Virus record (IMG/VR): IMGVR_UViG_3300017971_000422
Location: 1 to 44,028 of that record
Reading direction: 5' to 3' (one strand)
DNA: 44,028 nt
From: a virus
Under the pieces are notes generated by a model, which was given only the letters and a program-made list of their open reading frames with translations, did not search any database and was not told the DNA's origin. Of this stretch, positions 32,024 through 40,001 are shown in pieces (the first letter of the stretch is position 1; every line of letters starts with the position of its first letter). Position numbers and translations under genes: made by a program.

Positions 32024-33001
32024 CTAGATCCTACTAAACACGTCAGAAAATGAATATCTTGCATCTTGCTTTGTAGGTCTTCCGATCACAAAATCAATTT
32101 TAATACCTATGATTGACATGTAACTCAAGAACATGTTATAATATTGTTTGAATAGTTCACCAGCAATCATACCCTCTCCCCAAAGCTTGGTTTGAATTTC
32201 AAACTCTTCCAGTCTAAAGTTATATCCCATTTGAGCTGCGTTAGCACCATTAATTACCAGAACACACATACAGATACATCTAGAAATGGCAAACATTTCC
32301 AGATTGTATTCTCTAACGGTAAAAACACTACCATAAGTGAATTCAAGATCTGTTCTACCAATGACCCATTTCTGAGAATCAAGCAATAATTGGTCAATAG
32401 TTGAGTCAGGAATACCTTCATGAAATGAGTAGGTTATGATTACGTCTTCATTCTCACTTGGTAGAGCAGTTCCAAGATAGATCTTACCTTTCATGGAATC
32501 ATAACCACCACCAGTATAATAATTGGTTCCAGTATGAGATGTATCTGACGCTAACCATACTCCAGTAACATCAGAAATTCTCCTGAAGTCAGTATAGACA
32601 GTAGAGTTATTAGCTGATGTTTGAACTTCATTAACAATTAAAGAAATCTTTTCCTCTCCAGCCTCACCTAATAATGCCCTAACTCTCTCAATAATACGAA
32701 TACCAAATCCTATCTCTCCAGCCTCAACTATAGTAAACTGGACTGGTGCTTCAATGTAAACACCATTAATAGTTCCTGACCATACTGCTGTCCAAGTCCC
32801 TAATTGAGCAGTGCTAGGAACATCATAATCATAATAATATTTCCCAAGTGATTCCCTAGTCGGCACTGCATCTACTACCACATCTGCACCACTAGGATCT
32901 CTTATCGTAAGTAGAGGATTCACAGGATCTACTAGACTTCCTCCACCATCTCTATATGTTGCCTCTAACCGTATGGTAGAGCCACGACCACCAGTAACCA
33001 T
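32024..33001 (-). CDS. Head-tail connector protein with N-terminal Ig-like domain
   Basis: This is a 325-residue protein. Residues 1-95 resemble an Ig-like domain (TIRLEATYRDGGGSLVDPV ... LGTWTAVWSGTING ... FTIVEAGE). From about 100 on, IRIIERVRALLGEAGEEKISLIV and later helices (TIDQLLLDSQKWVIGR, GEGMIAGELFKQYYNMFLSY) fit the adaptor type (HK97 gp6-like). The position between head and neck genes agrees. The extra Ig domain is unusual for that adaptor and may be exposed on the virion. AAAGGAG lies six bases before the ATG. Confidence 0.6.
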   Translation of the reverse strand: MVTGGRGSTIRLEATYRDGGGSLVDPVNPLLTIRDPSGADVVVDAVPTRESLGKYYYDYDVPSTAQLGTWTAVWSGTINGVYIEAPVQFTIVEAGEIGFGIRIIERVRALLGEAGEEKISLIVNEVQTSANNSTVYTDFRRISDVTGVWLASDTSHTGTNYYTGGGYDSMKGKIYLGTALPSENEDVIITYSFHEGIPDSTIDQLLLDSQKWVIGRTDLEFTYGSVFTVREYNLEMFAISRCICMCVLVINGANAAQMGYNFRLEEFEIQTKLWGEGMIAGELFKQYYNMFLSYMSIIGIKIDFVIGRPTKQDARYSFSDVFSRI

Positions 33002-33004
33002 TAT

Positions 33005-33166
33005 TTATTCTCCTTTTTCTTTCTTCTCGAATAATCCTTTAGTAAACTCAGTTATATCTCTTAGGGATTGCTCTTTAATAAGTTCTTCAATTAATTCCTT
33101 TCTCACTTTTTTATGCTCTGGAGTCTCTATTTCCAATTCATCAATCAGAGAATCGAACACTGTCAT
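33005..33166 (-). CDS. Small acidic/basic helical protein (53 residues)
   Basis: The gene lies between the 61-residue gene (four-base overlap) and the connector gene (three-base gap), so the run is fully coupled. The product starts MTVFDSLIDELEIETPEHKK and has LIEELIKEQSLRDI followed by a lysine-rich end (GLFEKKEKGE). Mostly helical. Its role is unknown; a small head assembly factor would fit. Confidence 0.6.
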   Translation of the reverse strand: MTVFDSLIDELEIETPEHKKVRKELIEELIKEQSLRDITEFTKGLFEKKEKGE

Positions 33167-33348
33167 TCAGAATCATCTTCTTGGAATTTAATTAGTCCAG
33201 CTTCCTTCTCTTGGTCTACTAACCTATCTACATATCCTTCTACATTCATTCTACCAGTTCTGGTTAGTTTATGAAGTTGTTTTACTATATGACCTATTCT
33301 ATCCTCTTTAACATCTTCAAATAATTGTGTGAGTTTGTCATCTGACAT
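33163..33348 (-). CDS. Small helical protein (61 residues)
   Basis: The gene begins at a TAATG overlap with the 57-residue membrane gene. The product, MSDDKLTQLFEDVKEDRIGH onward, is charged and helical (IVKQLHKLTRTGRMNVEGYVDRLV), without cysteine or membrane segment. It is probably expressed with its two small neighbours. Function unknown. Confidence 0.65.
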   Translation of the reverse strand: MSDDKLTQLFEDVKEDRIGHIVKQLHKLTRTGRMNVEGYVDRLVDQEKEAGLIKFQEDDSE

Positions 33349-33521
33349 TAGGAAGCACTACCTATGATTATTGCTGTGATAATACCTGTTAGTATATAAC
33401 AAAGTATGACTATTATTAAAATGATATAGTTTCCTCTATTACTTGGTTTACGAGTTCTGATAGGTATATGAGTGGTCATTCCATTTTCAGGCAACCAATC
33501 TTCAGGTAATTTGTCCGACAT
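33348..33521 (-). CDS. Small single-pass membrane protein (57 residues)
   Basis: The product has a soluble 30-residue start (MSDKLPEDWLPENG, then IRTRKPSNRG) and one long hydrophobic helix (NYIILIIVILCYILTGIITA, then III) with a short tail. Its MSDKLPEDWLP matches the N-terminus of the plus-strand gene at 7117. The stop overlaps the next start. A membrane protein within the head/neck genes is unusual; it might belong to lysis, virion entry or the host membrane. No family recognised. Confidence 0.7.
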   Translation of the reverse strand: MSDKLPEDWLPENGMTTHIPIRTRKPSNRGNYIILIIVILCYILTGIITAIIIGSAS

Positions 33522-33524
33522 GAT

Positions 33525-34148
33525 TCAAACCAGATGTGCTTCAGTTGTAATACTTCCCTGACCTGAAATAACTATCACTGCCATTGAATCATCTATTCCT
33601 TCAGATGTTCCTAATATGGTATATTGTCCCTCTGCTGTTGGAGCCCAATTATATTCATATACTCCAGAATTGCTCAGTTCTGTCATTGATTGGTCAACTA
33701 TGATCGGTGTTCCAGATTCAGCCAATACAGAGAATTTTACATCTGTTCTACCAGAGGGAGCTTTGAATTTTATTCTAAGAGTAGATAAAAGAGCAACTTT
33801 TGTATATTGAAGTATAAACCCATATCCACTCTCTTCTAGAACTACAGCAGCAGTGTCTACTTGGACTGCAAATGCACCTCTACCCTTGAATAAAATGCTA
33901 TTAAAATATGCTTTACTAATTACTAAATAATCACAATAAGGGTCAGTATCACCAATACTAAATTCATAAGAATACATCCCATCCTCTATTTTAGTTGTTA
34001 AACCATCAGAAATTATTTTAGAATATCCACCACCATTTTTAGCATAAATATCTACTGTTGGTGGTGAATCTGGTTCTATAAATATGCCAGCACTCTTCTT
34101 AACATTAACAAAGATAGTATGAATGTCTCCCCGATCATAAGAAGCCAT
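33525..34148 (-). CDS. Ig-like virion protein
   Basis: This is a 207-residue protein with two probable beta-sandwich units: residues 1-100 (DIHTIFVNVKKSAGIFIEPD ... GMYSYEFSIGDTDPYCDY) and 115-200 (LLSTLRIKFKAPSGRTDVKF ... GVYEYNWAPTAEGQYTILG). The second ends in SMAVIVISGQG, a typical Ig-strand. The N-terminal MASYDRGDIHTIFVNVKKSA resembles the type found in phage virion proteins with 'gd...ltv'. Probably exposed on the head or neck. Function unknown. Confidence 0.6.
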   Translation of the reverse strand: MASYDRGDIHTIFVNVKKSAGIFIEPDSPPTVDIYAKNGGGYSKIISDGLTTKIEDGMYSYEFSIGDTDPYCDYLVISKAYFNSILFKGRGAFAVQVDTAAVVLEESGYGFILQYTKVALLSTLRIKFKAPSGRTDVKFSVLAESGTPIIVDQSMTELSNSGVYEYNWAPTAEGQYTILGTSEGIDDSMAVIVISGQGSITTEAHLV

Positions 34149-34196
34149 GTTATATCACTATGCCCTCATTACTTATTAATGATTAGGATTTTATAA

Positions 34197-34568
34197 TTAG
34201 GTCTCATCACCAATGACTACTAGATCAACCCTATTTTCTCTAAATTCTAAATTTTTTACCTTAAATCGAAATTTATGTTTCCCATTTCCATCAAATTTAT
34301 AAAGTCCATCATTATACTCAGCAATAGTTAAAATACCATTTGTAGTAAGAACAATGATTGGAGAATCATCAACAGGATCGGTAAATGGGTTTTTCTTTGT
34401 TGTTCCATTTTCTAAATAAAAAATTTTAAGCCTAGCTTTTCCACTTGATGAAAAATAGATTTTGGTTAGATCTACTGTATTGTTATCTTTAATAATAAAA
34501 TCTTTTTTATCATTCTCTTCAGAAAGAATGTTCCAGTTGTTTTTATGTAATATATGGGTCTTGGTCAT
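34197..34568 (-). CDS. Small beta-rich protein
   Basis: This is a 123-residue product with GGAGGATATATA before its ATG. It overlaps the stop of the upstream gene (TAATG), so translation is coupled. The protein is beta-rich (ARLKIFYLENGTTKKN, SPIIVLTTNGILTIAEY, KHKFRFKVKNLEFR). No motif recognised. A small decoration or fibre component is plausible. Confidence 0.6.
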   Translation of the reverse strand: MTKTHILHKNNWNILSEENDKKDFIIKDNNTVDLTKIYFSSSGKARLKIFYLENGTTKKNPFTDPVDDSPIIVLTTNGILTIAEYNDGLYKFDGNGKHKFRFKVKNLEFRENRVDLVVIGDET

Positions 34569-35020
34569 TATATATCCTCCAAAAATCCTATTATTTCACC
34601 ATAGATAGTTCCATTAGTAGTATCTTTATATAACACAATTGTTTCTCCTTCACTATATTCAGAAGGGTTATTATCTGGATATGTAAATCCAAATTGAGGT
34701 GTTTGTGCTGAATTGACAAGTGAAAAAACTGTAACATCATTCTCTTGAACTAATACAACTCCTGTGTCACCAGTCACAATAACACCTTGAAATTGAAATT
34801 TCTTTCCTGAAGGAACAATATAAGAAACAATATTACCTTTTCCAGATCCTTTAGACCCCCTTTCATGAACCCTATTTGATGGATCAATGGGTTTTAATAC
34901 AAATTCAGAAACAATAACAGTTACTTGTCCATCCCACCAGATAGGATTGTCGTTTTCATCTCTAATAATCATGTAAGCTGATACTTGGTCGCCACCGATA
35001 CTATGATAACTACTGCACAT
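34568..35020 (-). CDS. Beta-rich virion protein
   Basis: This is a 150-residue protein after the T-rich stretch 35039-35065. It includes GQVTVIVSEFVLKPIDP and IVPSGKKFQFQGVIVTGDTG, with a final run of strands (SEYSEGETIVLYKDT, then YGEIIGFLED). The pattern resembles single-domain fibre or decoration proteins. The start region (MCSSYHSIGGDQ) is not well fixed. Function unknown. Confidence 0.55.
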   Translation of the reverse strand: MCSSYHSIGGDQVSAYMIIRDENDNPIWWDGQVTVIVSEFVLKPIDPSNRVHERGSKGSGKGNIVSYIVPSGKKFQFQGVIVTGDTGVVLVQENDVTVFSLVNSAQTPQFGFTYPDNNPSEYSEGETIVLYKDTTNGTIYGEIIGFLEDI

Positions 35021-35038
35021 AATCTAACCCTACCCTAT

Positions 35039-35065
35039 GATATAGAAAAGAAAAAAGAAAAAGGT
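35039..35065 (-). terminator. T-rich tract after the 33-residue gene
   Basis: The minus strand reads CCTTTTTCTTTTTTCTTTTC, a run of four T-clusters without a clear hairpin. Archaeal genes often end at such T-rich tracts. It lies between the 33-residue gene and the 150-residue gene. Confidence 0.4.
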
Positions 35066-35079
35066 TTGCCAAAAATTAT

Positions 35080-35181
35080 TTATCTTTTATTCTTATTTCT
35101 AGGTGGGTTACAGCCACCACGACCACGATTGGCTCTTTTTCCTCTACCAGAACCATCTCGTCTAGGTCTACCTCTAGCCAT
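35080..35181 (-). CDS. 33-residue arginine/glycine-rich protein with AT-hook-like core
   Basis: A strong GGAGGTGA nine bases before ATG 35179-35181 supports translation. The product starts MARGRPRRDGSGRGKRANRG, continues GRGGC, and ends in NPPRNKNKR. The GRP core flanked by arginine resembles an AT-hook that binds the minor groove, and the RG repeats could bind RNA or DNA. It lies in a region of head genes, so it could condense or guide viral DNA, or be packaged as an internal protein. No experimental family is known to me. Confidence 0.65.
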   Translation of the reverse strand: MARGRPRRDGSGRGKRANRGRGGCNPPRNKNKR

Positions 35182-35207
35182 GTCAAAAATCACCTCCATT
35201 ATAATTT

Positions 35208-35259
35208 ATAGATAAAAAGAGAAAAAAAAAGAGAATTATTTGGTTTAACCTTAGTTCTC
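35208..35259 (-). terminator. Possible hairpin and T9 tract after the repeat protein gene
   Basis: On the minus strand GAGAA (overlapping the stop codon) can pair with TTCTC, with a small GGT-taa-ACC stem inside, followed by nine T and a second T-rich run (CTCTTTTT). Termination or mRNA processing before the 33-residue gene is plausible. Confidence 0.45.
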
Positions 35260-37329
35260 ATACTTTAATTTGATTGTAGCGGTTGCTCCAAAGTTAACGC
35301 CATTCTCTATACCAATGACTACAGCACCAATGAGAGGAACATCAATTTTGGTCTCCGAGAAGAAGCCTAAATTCATCCTTCGTTTCCAGATCTTGGTCCC
35401 GTCAGGGTCTTGGATATATATGTCACCAACAGCAGTGCTATTACCAGCATCTATAATAAGCATGACACCTAAGTTGTTAGTAGCACCAGCCATAGTAGTA
35501 GTTCCTACCTGAGATCCAGCACCACCAGTTATCGCAACAGCAGCGTCTTTATACTCTGTATATTGGTCATCGGTAGTAATTGGATTCATTACCTTGACTT
35601 GTAAGGCATTGAGGGTTGAATCTACTAGAGCTTCATCTCCTTCATTGTCCTTGATACCGACATAGCCTATTTGGTTTGTTCCAGCAGGAAGAGCGGCAAC
35701 AATGTCTACTTGAGCTTCACTGCCAGAGACTATGTTATCCAATATTTGTATAGCAGTCTCAATGTTGGTTAAGGTAGTCTCTAGATCTGCTAGGGTATTT
35801 CCACCAGTAATAGCAGTAGCATCTACTATATCTACTTGCATTTCATTACCAGAAATGGCGTTATCAATGATTTCTACAGCAGTCTTAATAGCAGTAATGT
35901 CAGATTGGATTGGAGTGGATAATACATCAATCTGTAAATGACCAGCACTGTCAGTTGTGATCCTCTGGAAATTAGAACCATCATGACCATAGATAGTGAC
36001 TTCATCAGTGGTGTGGTCAAGATCAACAGTAATACTTGCTACTTCTACTATCAATTCACCATCAGTATTACATACAGGAATATAACTTGTCCCTGAACCG
36101 TCTTTTACTGTATTGACCCAAAATTCGATTGAGTCTTGGGTATATGATAGGTCTCGAATATCTAAATCGGTAGCAGTAATGTCAGGCATAGAAACAATGT
36201 CTACTTGCATTTCATTACCAGAAATAGCATTGTCTAAAATTTCTACTGCTGTTTTAATAGCAGTAATATCGCTCTCTACAGTGCCGGGCAAGGTAACAAT
36301 ATCTACATTACCAATGTTATTATCACCAGCAGGAAGGGTAGGTAAGGTCACTACATCTATCTGGAAATGACCAGCAGAATCAACTAATGGAACATACCAA
36401 GTGCCTGAACCATTAGGTGCAGTATTGGCAAAGATACCAGTCCTGAGATCATTAGGAGTATCTTGAAGAACTTCTACTGAATCACTAACAGAGGTTAGAT
36501 CTCTAATATCTAGATCAGTCGCACTAATAGGTTGAGCAGAATCAAATTGGACTGAGACTATACCAGCAGCAGTAGTCTTGAGGAAGGTATTATTAGAACC
36601 GTCCCAACCTACCTTCATTGCTTCCAGTGTCACAACTTCACCATCGAAGACTAATGAGGTCTCCGTCTTGATGGGTTGGGAGTTATCTAATGCAATGATT
36701 AGTTTACCATCAGAGGTTGTTTTGACCTGTGGTTCGGAAGGTGATACAGCACCAGTAGCAGCAGTGGCTAAGGTAGCTGTAACAGTTGAGGCTTCAGTAG
36801 TGGACAATACCATAGAGGTATTTTCAGTGGTAGAGAACTTTTCAGTTGTGGTAACGCTAGTGCTACCCTGTGGAATGGTATATTCAGTTACTTGATACTG
36901 ACCATACTCATTTATACCTCTGGTGGTGAAGGTCACATCAGCAGATGTGGTAGCACCACTTGTCAATGTATAAGTGATATAGGCAGGAGTAGTAGGTTGG
37001 TTTGTCGGTTCCTGATCTAAAGTCTCTATATTGCCAGCAGTTACCTGAATTGTATCAAGTGATTCGCCACCAGCATTAGCAGTGAGACCACCAAAGGCTC
37101 CATGAATGTCTACATCACCAGTAATACCAGTAATTGCAGCAACATCCACCAGTAACCCATTGGCACTCATCTCTAGGACTTGTCTCTCACCAGAACCATT
37201 TTTAGCTCCTATTGGAATAGGGGTTTCTACACCTAAGAAACATTCTTCTAGCCACACCCGCATTTCAGGGGCTCCATAGCTTCGAGATTGTTTGGTGTTT
37301 ACCGTATCAAATTGTAGGTCTTGAGCCAT
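35251..37329 (-). CDS. Repeat-containing fibre or decoration protein
   Basis: This is a 692-residue protein with a distinct N-terminus and a repetitive body. SDITAIKTAVEI-LDNAISGNEMQVDIV occurs almost identically twice, a degenerate copy is NIETAIQILDNIVSGSEAQVDIV, and the partial unit ATDLDIRDL occurs twice, with spacing segments of the type PAGDNNIGNVDIV. The units alternate a short helix with strands and are common in environmental virus head fibres. AAGGAT precedes the ATG. The end is a beta domain (TTDDQYTEYKDAAVAITGG onward). It is probably a capsid-attached fibre or decoration protein, since it follows the major capsid and 113-residue genes. Confidence 0.65.
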   Translation of the reverse strand: MAQDLQFDTVNTKQSRSYGAPEMRVWLEECFLGVETPIPIGAKNGSGERQVLEMSANGLLVDVAAITGITGDVDIHGAFGGLTANAGGESLDTIQVTAGNIETLDQEPTNQPTTPAYITYTLTSGATTSADVTFTTRGINEYGQYQVTEYTIPQGSTSVTTTEKFSTTENTSMVLSTTEASTVTATLATAATGAVSPSEPQVKTTSDGKLIIALDNSQPIKTETSLVFDGEVVTLEAMKVGWDGSNNTFLKTTAAGIVSVQFDSAQPISATDLDIRDLTSVSDSVEVLQDTPNDLRTGIFANTAPNGSGTWYVPLVDSAGHFQIDVVTLPTLPAGDNNIGNVDIVTLPGTVESDITAIKTAVEILDNAISGNEMQVDIVSMPDITATDLDIRDLSYTQDSIEFWVNTVKDGSGTSYIPVCNTDGELIVEVASITVDLDHTTDEVTIYGHDGSNFQRITTDSAGHLQIDVLSTPIQSDITAIKTAVEIIDNAISGNEMQVDIVDATAITGGNTLADLETTLTNIETAIQILDNIVSGSEAQVDIVAALPAGTNQIGYVGIKDNEGDEALVDSTLNALQVKVMNPITTDDQYTEYKDAAVAITGGAGSQVGTTTMAGATNNLGVMLIIDAGNSTAVGDIYIQDPDGTKIWKRRMNLGFFSETKIDVPLIGAVVIGIENGVNFGATATIKLKYEN

Positions 37330-37335
37330 TTTTTA

Positions 37336-37677
37336 TCATATCCTTTGTTTTACTTTTACTTTATATGAGGTCGCTTGACCAATTGTTTCTCTCTTAATAT
37401 TTAGATTATATGCACCTGTTAATGGAACATAAACTCCTAAGCTATTATAAGTTCCATTAGCCTCTCTCTTCCAATCGGTTATACCATCACCATTGATTAG
37501 TGACATAGTAAACCGTTTAAAATTATCATCGTTTGGGATTACCAATATCTGAACAGTCATCCCATTAAACACTTCTATAGGAAAATTCTGCTCCTGTTCA
37601 GCAGCAAGAAAGTTGACTGTTGCCGATTGGGTATGAAATATTCCAGCACCAGAGACTACTATATCTGTAACAGTCAT
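37336..37677 (-). CDS. Small beta-sandwich protein next to the capsid gene
   Basis: This is a 113-residue protein with clear beta character: ATVNFLAAEQEQNFPIEVF, TVQILVIPNDDNFKRFTMSL and GAYNLNIKRETIGQATSYKV. It may be a decoration protein or fibre base, since it lies between the major capsid protein and the repeat protein. The start follows GTGATGAAGA. Family not recognised. Confidence 0.6.
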   Translation of the reverse strand: MTVTDIVVSGAGIFHTQSATVNFLAAEQEQNFPIEVFNGMTVQILVIPNDDNFKRFTMSLINGDGITDWKREANGTYNSLGVYVPLTGAYNLNIKRETIGQATSYKVKVKQRI

Positions 37678-37719
37678 TCTTCATCACATTGCACCTATAG
37701 GCAAATAGATTTTAATGAT

Positions 37720-37741
37720 AAAAAAAATAAAGAAAGGGGTT
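37720..37741 (-). terminator. T-rich tract after the major capsid gene
   Basis: The minus strand reads CCCCTTTCTTTATTTTTTTT. It lies 19 bases after the capsid stop codon within an 82-base gap. No convincing hairpin was seen. A partial transcription end after the most needed gene would be useful, but this is inference. Confidence 0.45.
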
Positions 37742-37759
37742 TATTTATGTTTGTTTTCC

Positions 37760-38707
37760 CTAAGTTCCAGCTAAGTTACCAGATAGTCCAGTAATCATTG
37801 CAGCACCATTAGGATTAACTATGGCAGTTCCATATCTCTGAGTCATTACAACCAGATGAGATTGGTGGAGGATGTCTTTATCCTGTTCAGTTCTAAGAGG
37901 TCTACGTTCTCCAAAGATAGCATAGTTACTCTTATTTAAGAATAGGATTTTACCTATATGAGCATAGTTAGAGACATATATTTTCATACCTAGTATAGTG
38001 CCTAAGTTACCAGTAGCCATTTGGTTTTCTACTCTCTGAGGGAAGGTTTGGAATACACCAGTAGTAGCATCCCTAAATTGTTCCATTCGTAATAATTGGG
38101 CATGTTGGAAGGGGTGCATGACCATAGAATCAAAGGGATAGCCCTCTAATTGACCAATCTCGAAGACTTTGACAAAATCTTCCCATAGATCAGCACTAGC
38201 AGCGATAGAGTGATCTTTGTAAATCTCTCCTATAATTGTTGAACCATCAGGAACACCAGTATAGAGGGTTGAGATTATGTGATTGTCTTCATATCTGGTC
38301 ATGGCTAGGGTCGCTTGACGGGTTGCTCTTCCGACCAAATCCCATCTCTGATCTTCTAGCATATCATTGCTGAATTGTAGACCTACACCTACCTTTTTGG
38401 TGTGCATAGTAGATTTCTCATAGCGAGGCTTGGCAGTAGGAATTTCACCTAGCTCAGTGATCTCAGTTGCTTCAAATCCATGTTCCATGAGGAAACTTTC
38501 TACATCATTGTTGATACGGATTACATCAACTAATTCACGACCAACCCTTCTAGGCTCCGCATACATCTGTATTTGGCGATTGATTACTTCAGGCAAGAGA
38601 CCGATTAGGTCATCTCTGGTAATCATACCTTCTAGAGAGGCAGGAACTTCGATAAATGGTAGTCTTCTTTCTACTTCGTTAAATACTAATCCTTTAGCAG
38701 CACTCAT
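37760..38707 (-). CDS. Major capsid protein (HK97 fold)
   Basis: ATG 38707 follows GGTGAAAAAC and is preferred to ATG 38719; 315 residues. The sequence fits HK97-type capsid proteins. There is an N-terminal region with FIEVPASLEGMITRDDLIG, strand segments with ATEITELGEIPTAKP, and EKSTMHTKKVGVGLQFSNDM, the typical start of the P-domain helix. It continues with RYEDNHIISTLY, MVMHPFQHAQLLRME, GTILGMKIYVSNY and HQSHLVVMTQRYGTAIVNP (late strands). Cleavage of a scaffold segment is not obvious here; residues before about 20 might be processed. It follows the protease/scaffold and decoration genes. Confidence 0.85.
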   Translation of the reverse strand: MSAAKGLVFNEVERRLPFIEVPASLEGMITRDDLIGLLPEVINRQIQMYAEPRRVGRELVDVIRINNDVESFLMEHGFEATEITELGEIPTAKPRYEKSTMHTKKVGVGLQFSNDMLEDQRWDLVGRATRQATLAMTRYEDNHIISTLYTGVPDGSTIIGEIYKDHSIAASADLWEDFVKVFEIGQLEGYPFDSMVMHPFQHAQLLRMEQFRDATTGVFQTFPQRVENQMATGNLGTILGMKIYVSNYAHIGKILFLNKSNYAIFGERRPLRTEQDKDILHQSHLVVMTQRYGTAIVNPNGAAMITGLSGNLAGT

Positions 38708-38755
38708 GTTTTTCACCATTATAATTTGTAGTAATAATCTTTATTTTTATTCTCC

Positions 38756-39427
38756 TTAAGGTCTATTTACTTGGATAAGGACATAACCTATGTTTGGACT
38801 ACCAACAGCAGCACCAGCAGTAACTTGGTTACTAGCCCATTGTTCTGAACTTCTGGACGGTTCTTTGTAGACATTACTGACTGCTTGACCTACTTTGACT
38901 GATTCTGAATCTGTGCCGATTACGAAGTCTACAACTCCACCATCAGCATCGGTAGGATTAACTGTCTCTTGTGAGGGCTTCACAAAATCACCGGGATCAA
39001 CTGTGACAGGAGTTCCACCATTAGGCACTTTAATTTTAGCCCAAGTAAGTCCTCTATGCTTTACTGTAACTCCACCTTTAAGGAACTTTGTTACTGCTGT
39101 TTGGTCATCTAGAGGAATATTCCAATCATCAGGCACTTGCACTTCATAGCCCGGAACTCGATAGGGATAGTTAATCATGGCAAAGCCAAAATGTTTATAA
39201 TGTTCTGCTTTAGGGTTTCCAGTATCTTGACCAGCAGGACATCTACCAACCTCAAACAAGGATGTTGGTCTCATATGGTCTACTAGGTTCGTATCATCGC
39301 AATCTACCATATAGTCAGATTTGGCTTGGGTTTCTCCACTTAGGAATACGAGGTCGAATTGATCTATTTCAGGGTCAGCATCTCTTACTCTGCAAGAAAG
39401 CTGACGACCTAAATTTGGTATTGGCAT
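38756..39427 (-). CDS. Probable capsid decoration protein
   Basis: This is a 223-residue protein between scaffold and major capsid genes, the usual position of a head stabiliser. The C-terminal part (GDFVKPSQETVNPTDADGGV, VGQAVSNVYK, GYVLIQV) resembles decoration proteins that form trimers on the capsid. The N-terminal half (LSCRVRDADPEIDQFD, GRCPAGQDTG) has no recognised motif. Start follows GGAG. Confidence 0.55.
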   Translation of the reverse strand: MPIPNLGRQLSCRVRDADPEIDQFDLVFLSGETQAKSDYMVDCDDTNLVDHMRPTSLFEVGRCPAGQDTGNPKAEHYKHFGFAMINYPYRVPGYEVQVPDDWNIPLDDQTAVTKFLKGGVTVKHRGLTWAKIKVPNGGTPVTVDPGDFVKPSQETVNPTDADGGVVDFVIGTDSESVKVGQAVSNVYKEPSRSSEQWASNQVTAGAAVGSPNIGYVLIQVNRP

Positions 39428-39470
39428 TACTTTTTACTCCATTAATTTAATTTCTTTTATTTATTTTCCT

Positions 39471-40001
39471 TTATATTTTCGTTTTCCAGCGACCAGTCAC
39501 ATTATCGAAGTCAGTGAGGTTCTTATGTCCAGATTCACTTATTTTGCTTTCACCAAAGACTAATTCCTGTAACTTACGGGTCTTAGCCTCTTTTACAAGG
39601 GCTTCTTTAGGGATTCCAACAGGTGAGTTGGGAGACTGAGAGGTGCTTTCGGTCACTAAAGACTTGGAATTAGATGTGATTATGGCAGGAGTAGTATCCT
39701 TTGTGGCTTCATAGACCTCTTTTAGCACCTTCAGTCTTTCCTCTAACCTACCGTCATCCATTTCGGATAAGTCTAATTTTCTGAGATTTTTCTCAGTTTC
39801 AGGGATTTTACCCATCTTTATTTCAAGGTCCAAGACCTCTTCTACAATCTCTAATTTCCTCTTGGCTTCAGCTTCAGCTACTTGTTTCTTAAGTAACTCA
39901 TTCTGTTCTTTAATAGATTTTAGAGATTCGATTTCTTCTCTTAACAATTTTTCTCTTTCTAGAGCTTTTCTTAAATCATTATTATCTGGTTCTGCACTCA
40001 T
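39471..40001 (-). CDS. Possible nested scaffold product from an internal start
   Basis: In the protease/scaffold gene, codon 313 (ATG at 39999-40001, MSAEPDNNDLRK) follows GGAG at nine bases, in the same frame. The 176-residue product would be the coiled-coil scaffold alone, as seen with lambda C/Nu3. This is an inference from the ribosome binding site. Confidence 0.4.
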   Translation of the reverse strand: MSAEPDNNDLRKALEREKLLREEIESLKSIKEQNELLKKQVAEAEAKRKLEIVEEVLDLEIKMGKIPETEKNLRKLDLSEMDDGRLEERLKVLKEVYEATKDTTPAIITSNSKSLVTESTSQSPNSPVGIPKEALVKEAKTRKLQELVFGESKISESGHKNLTDFDNVTGRWKTKI

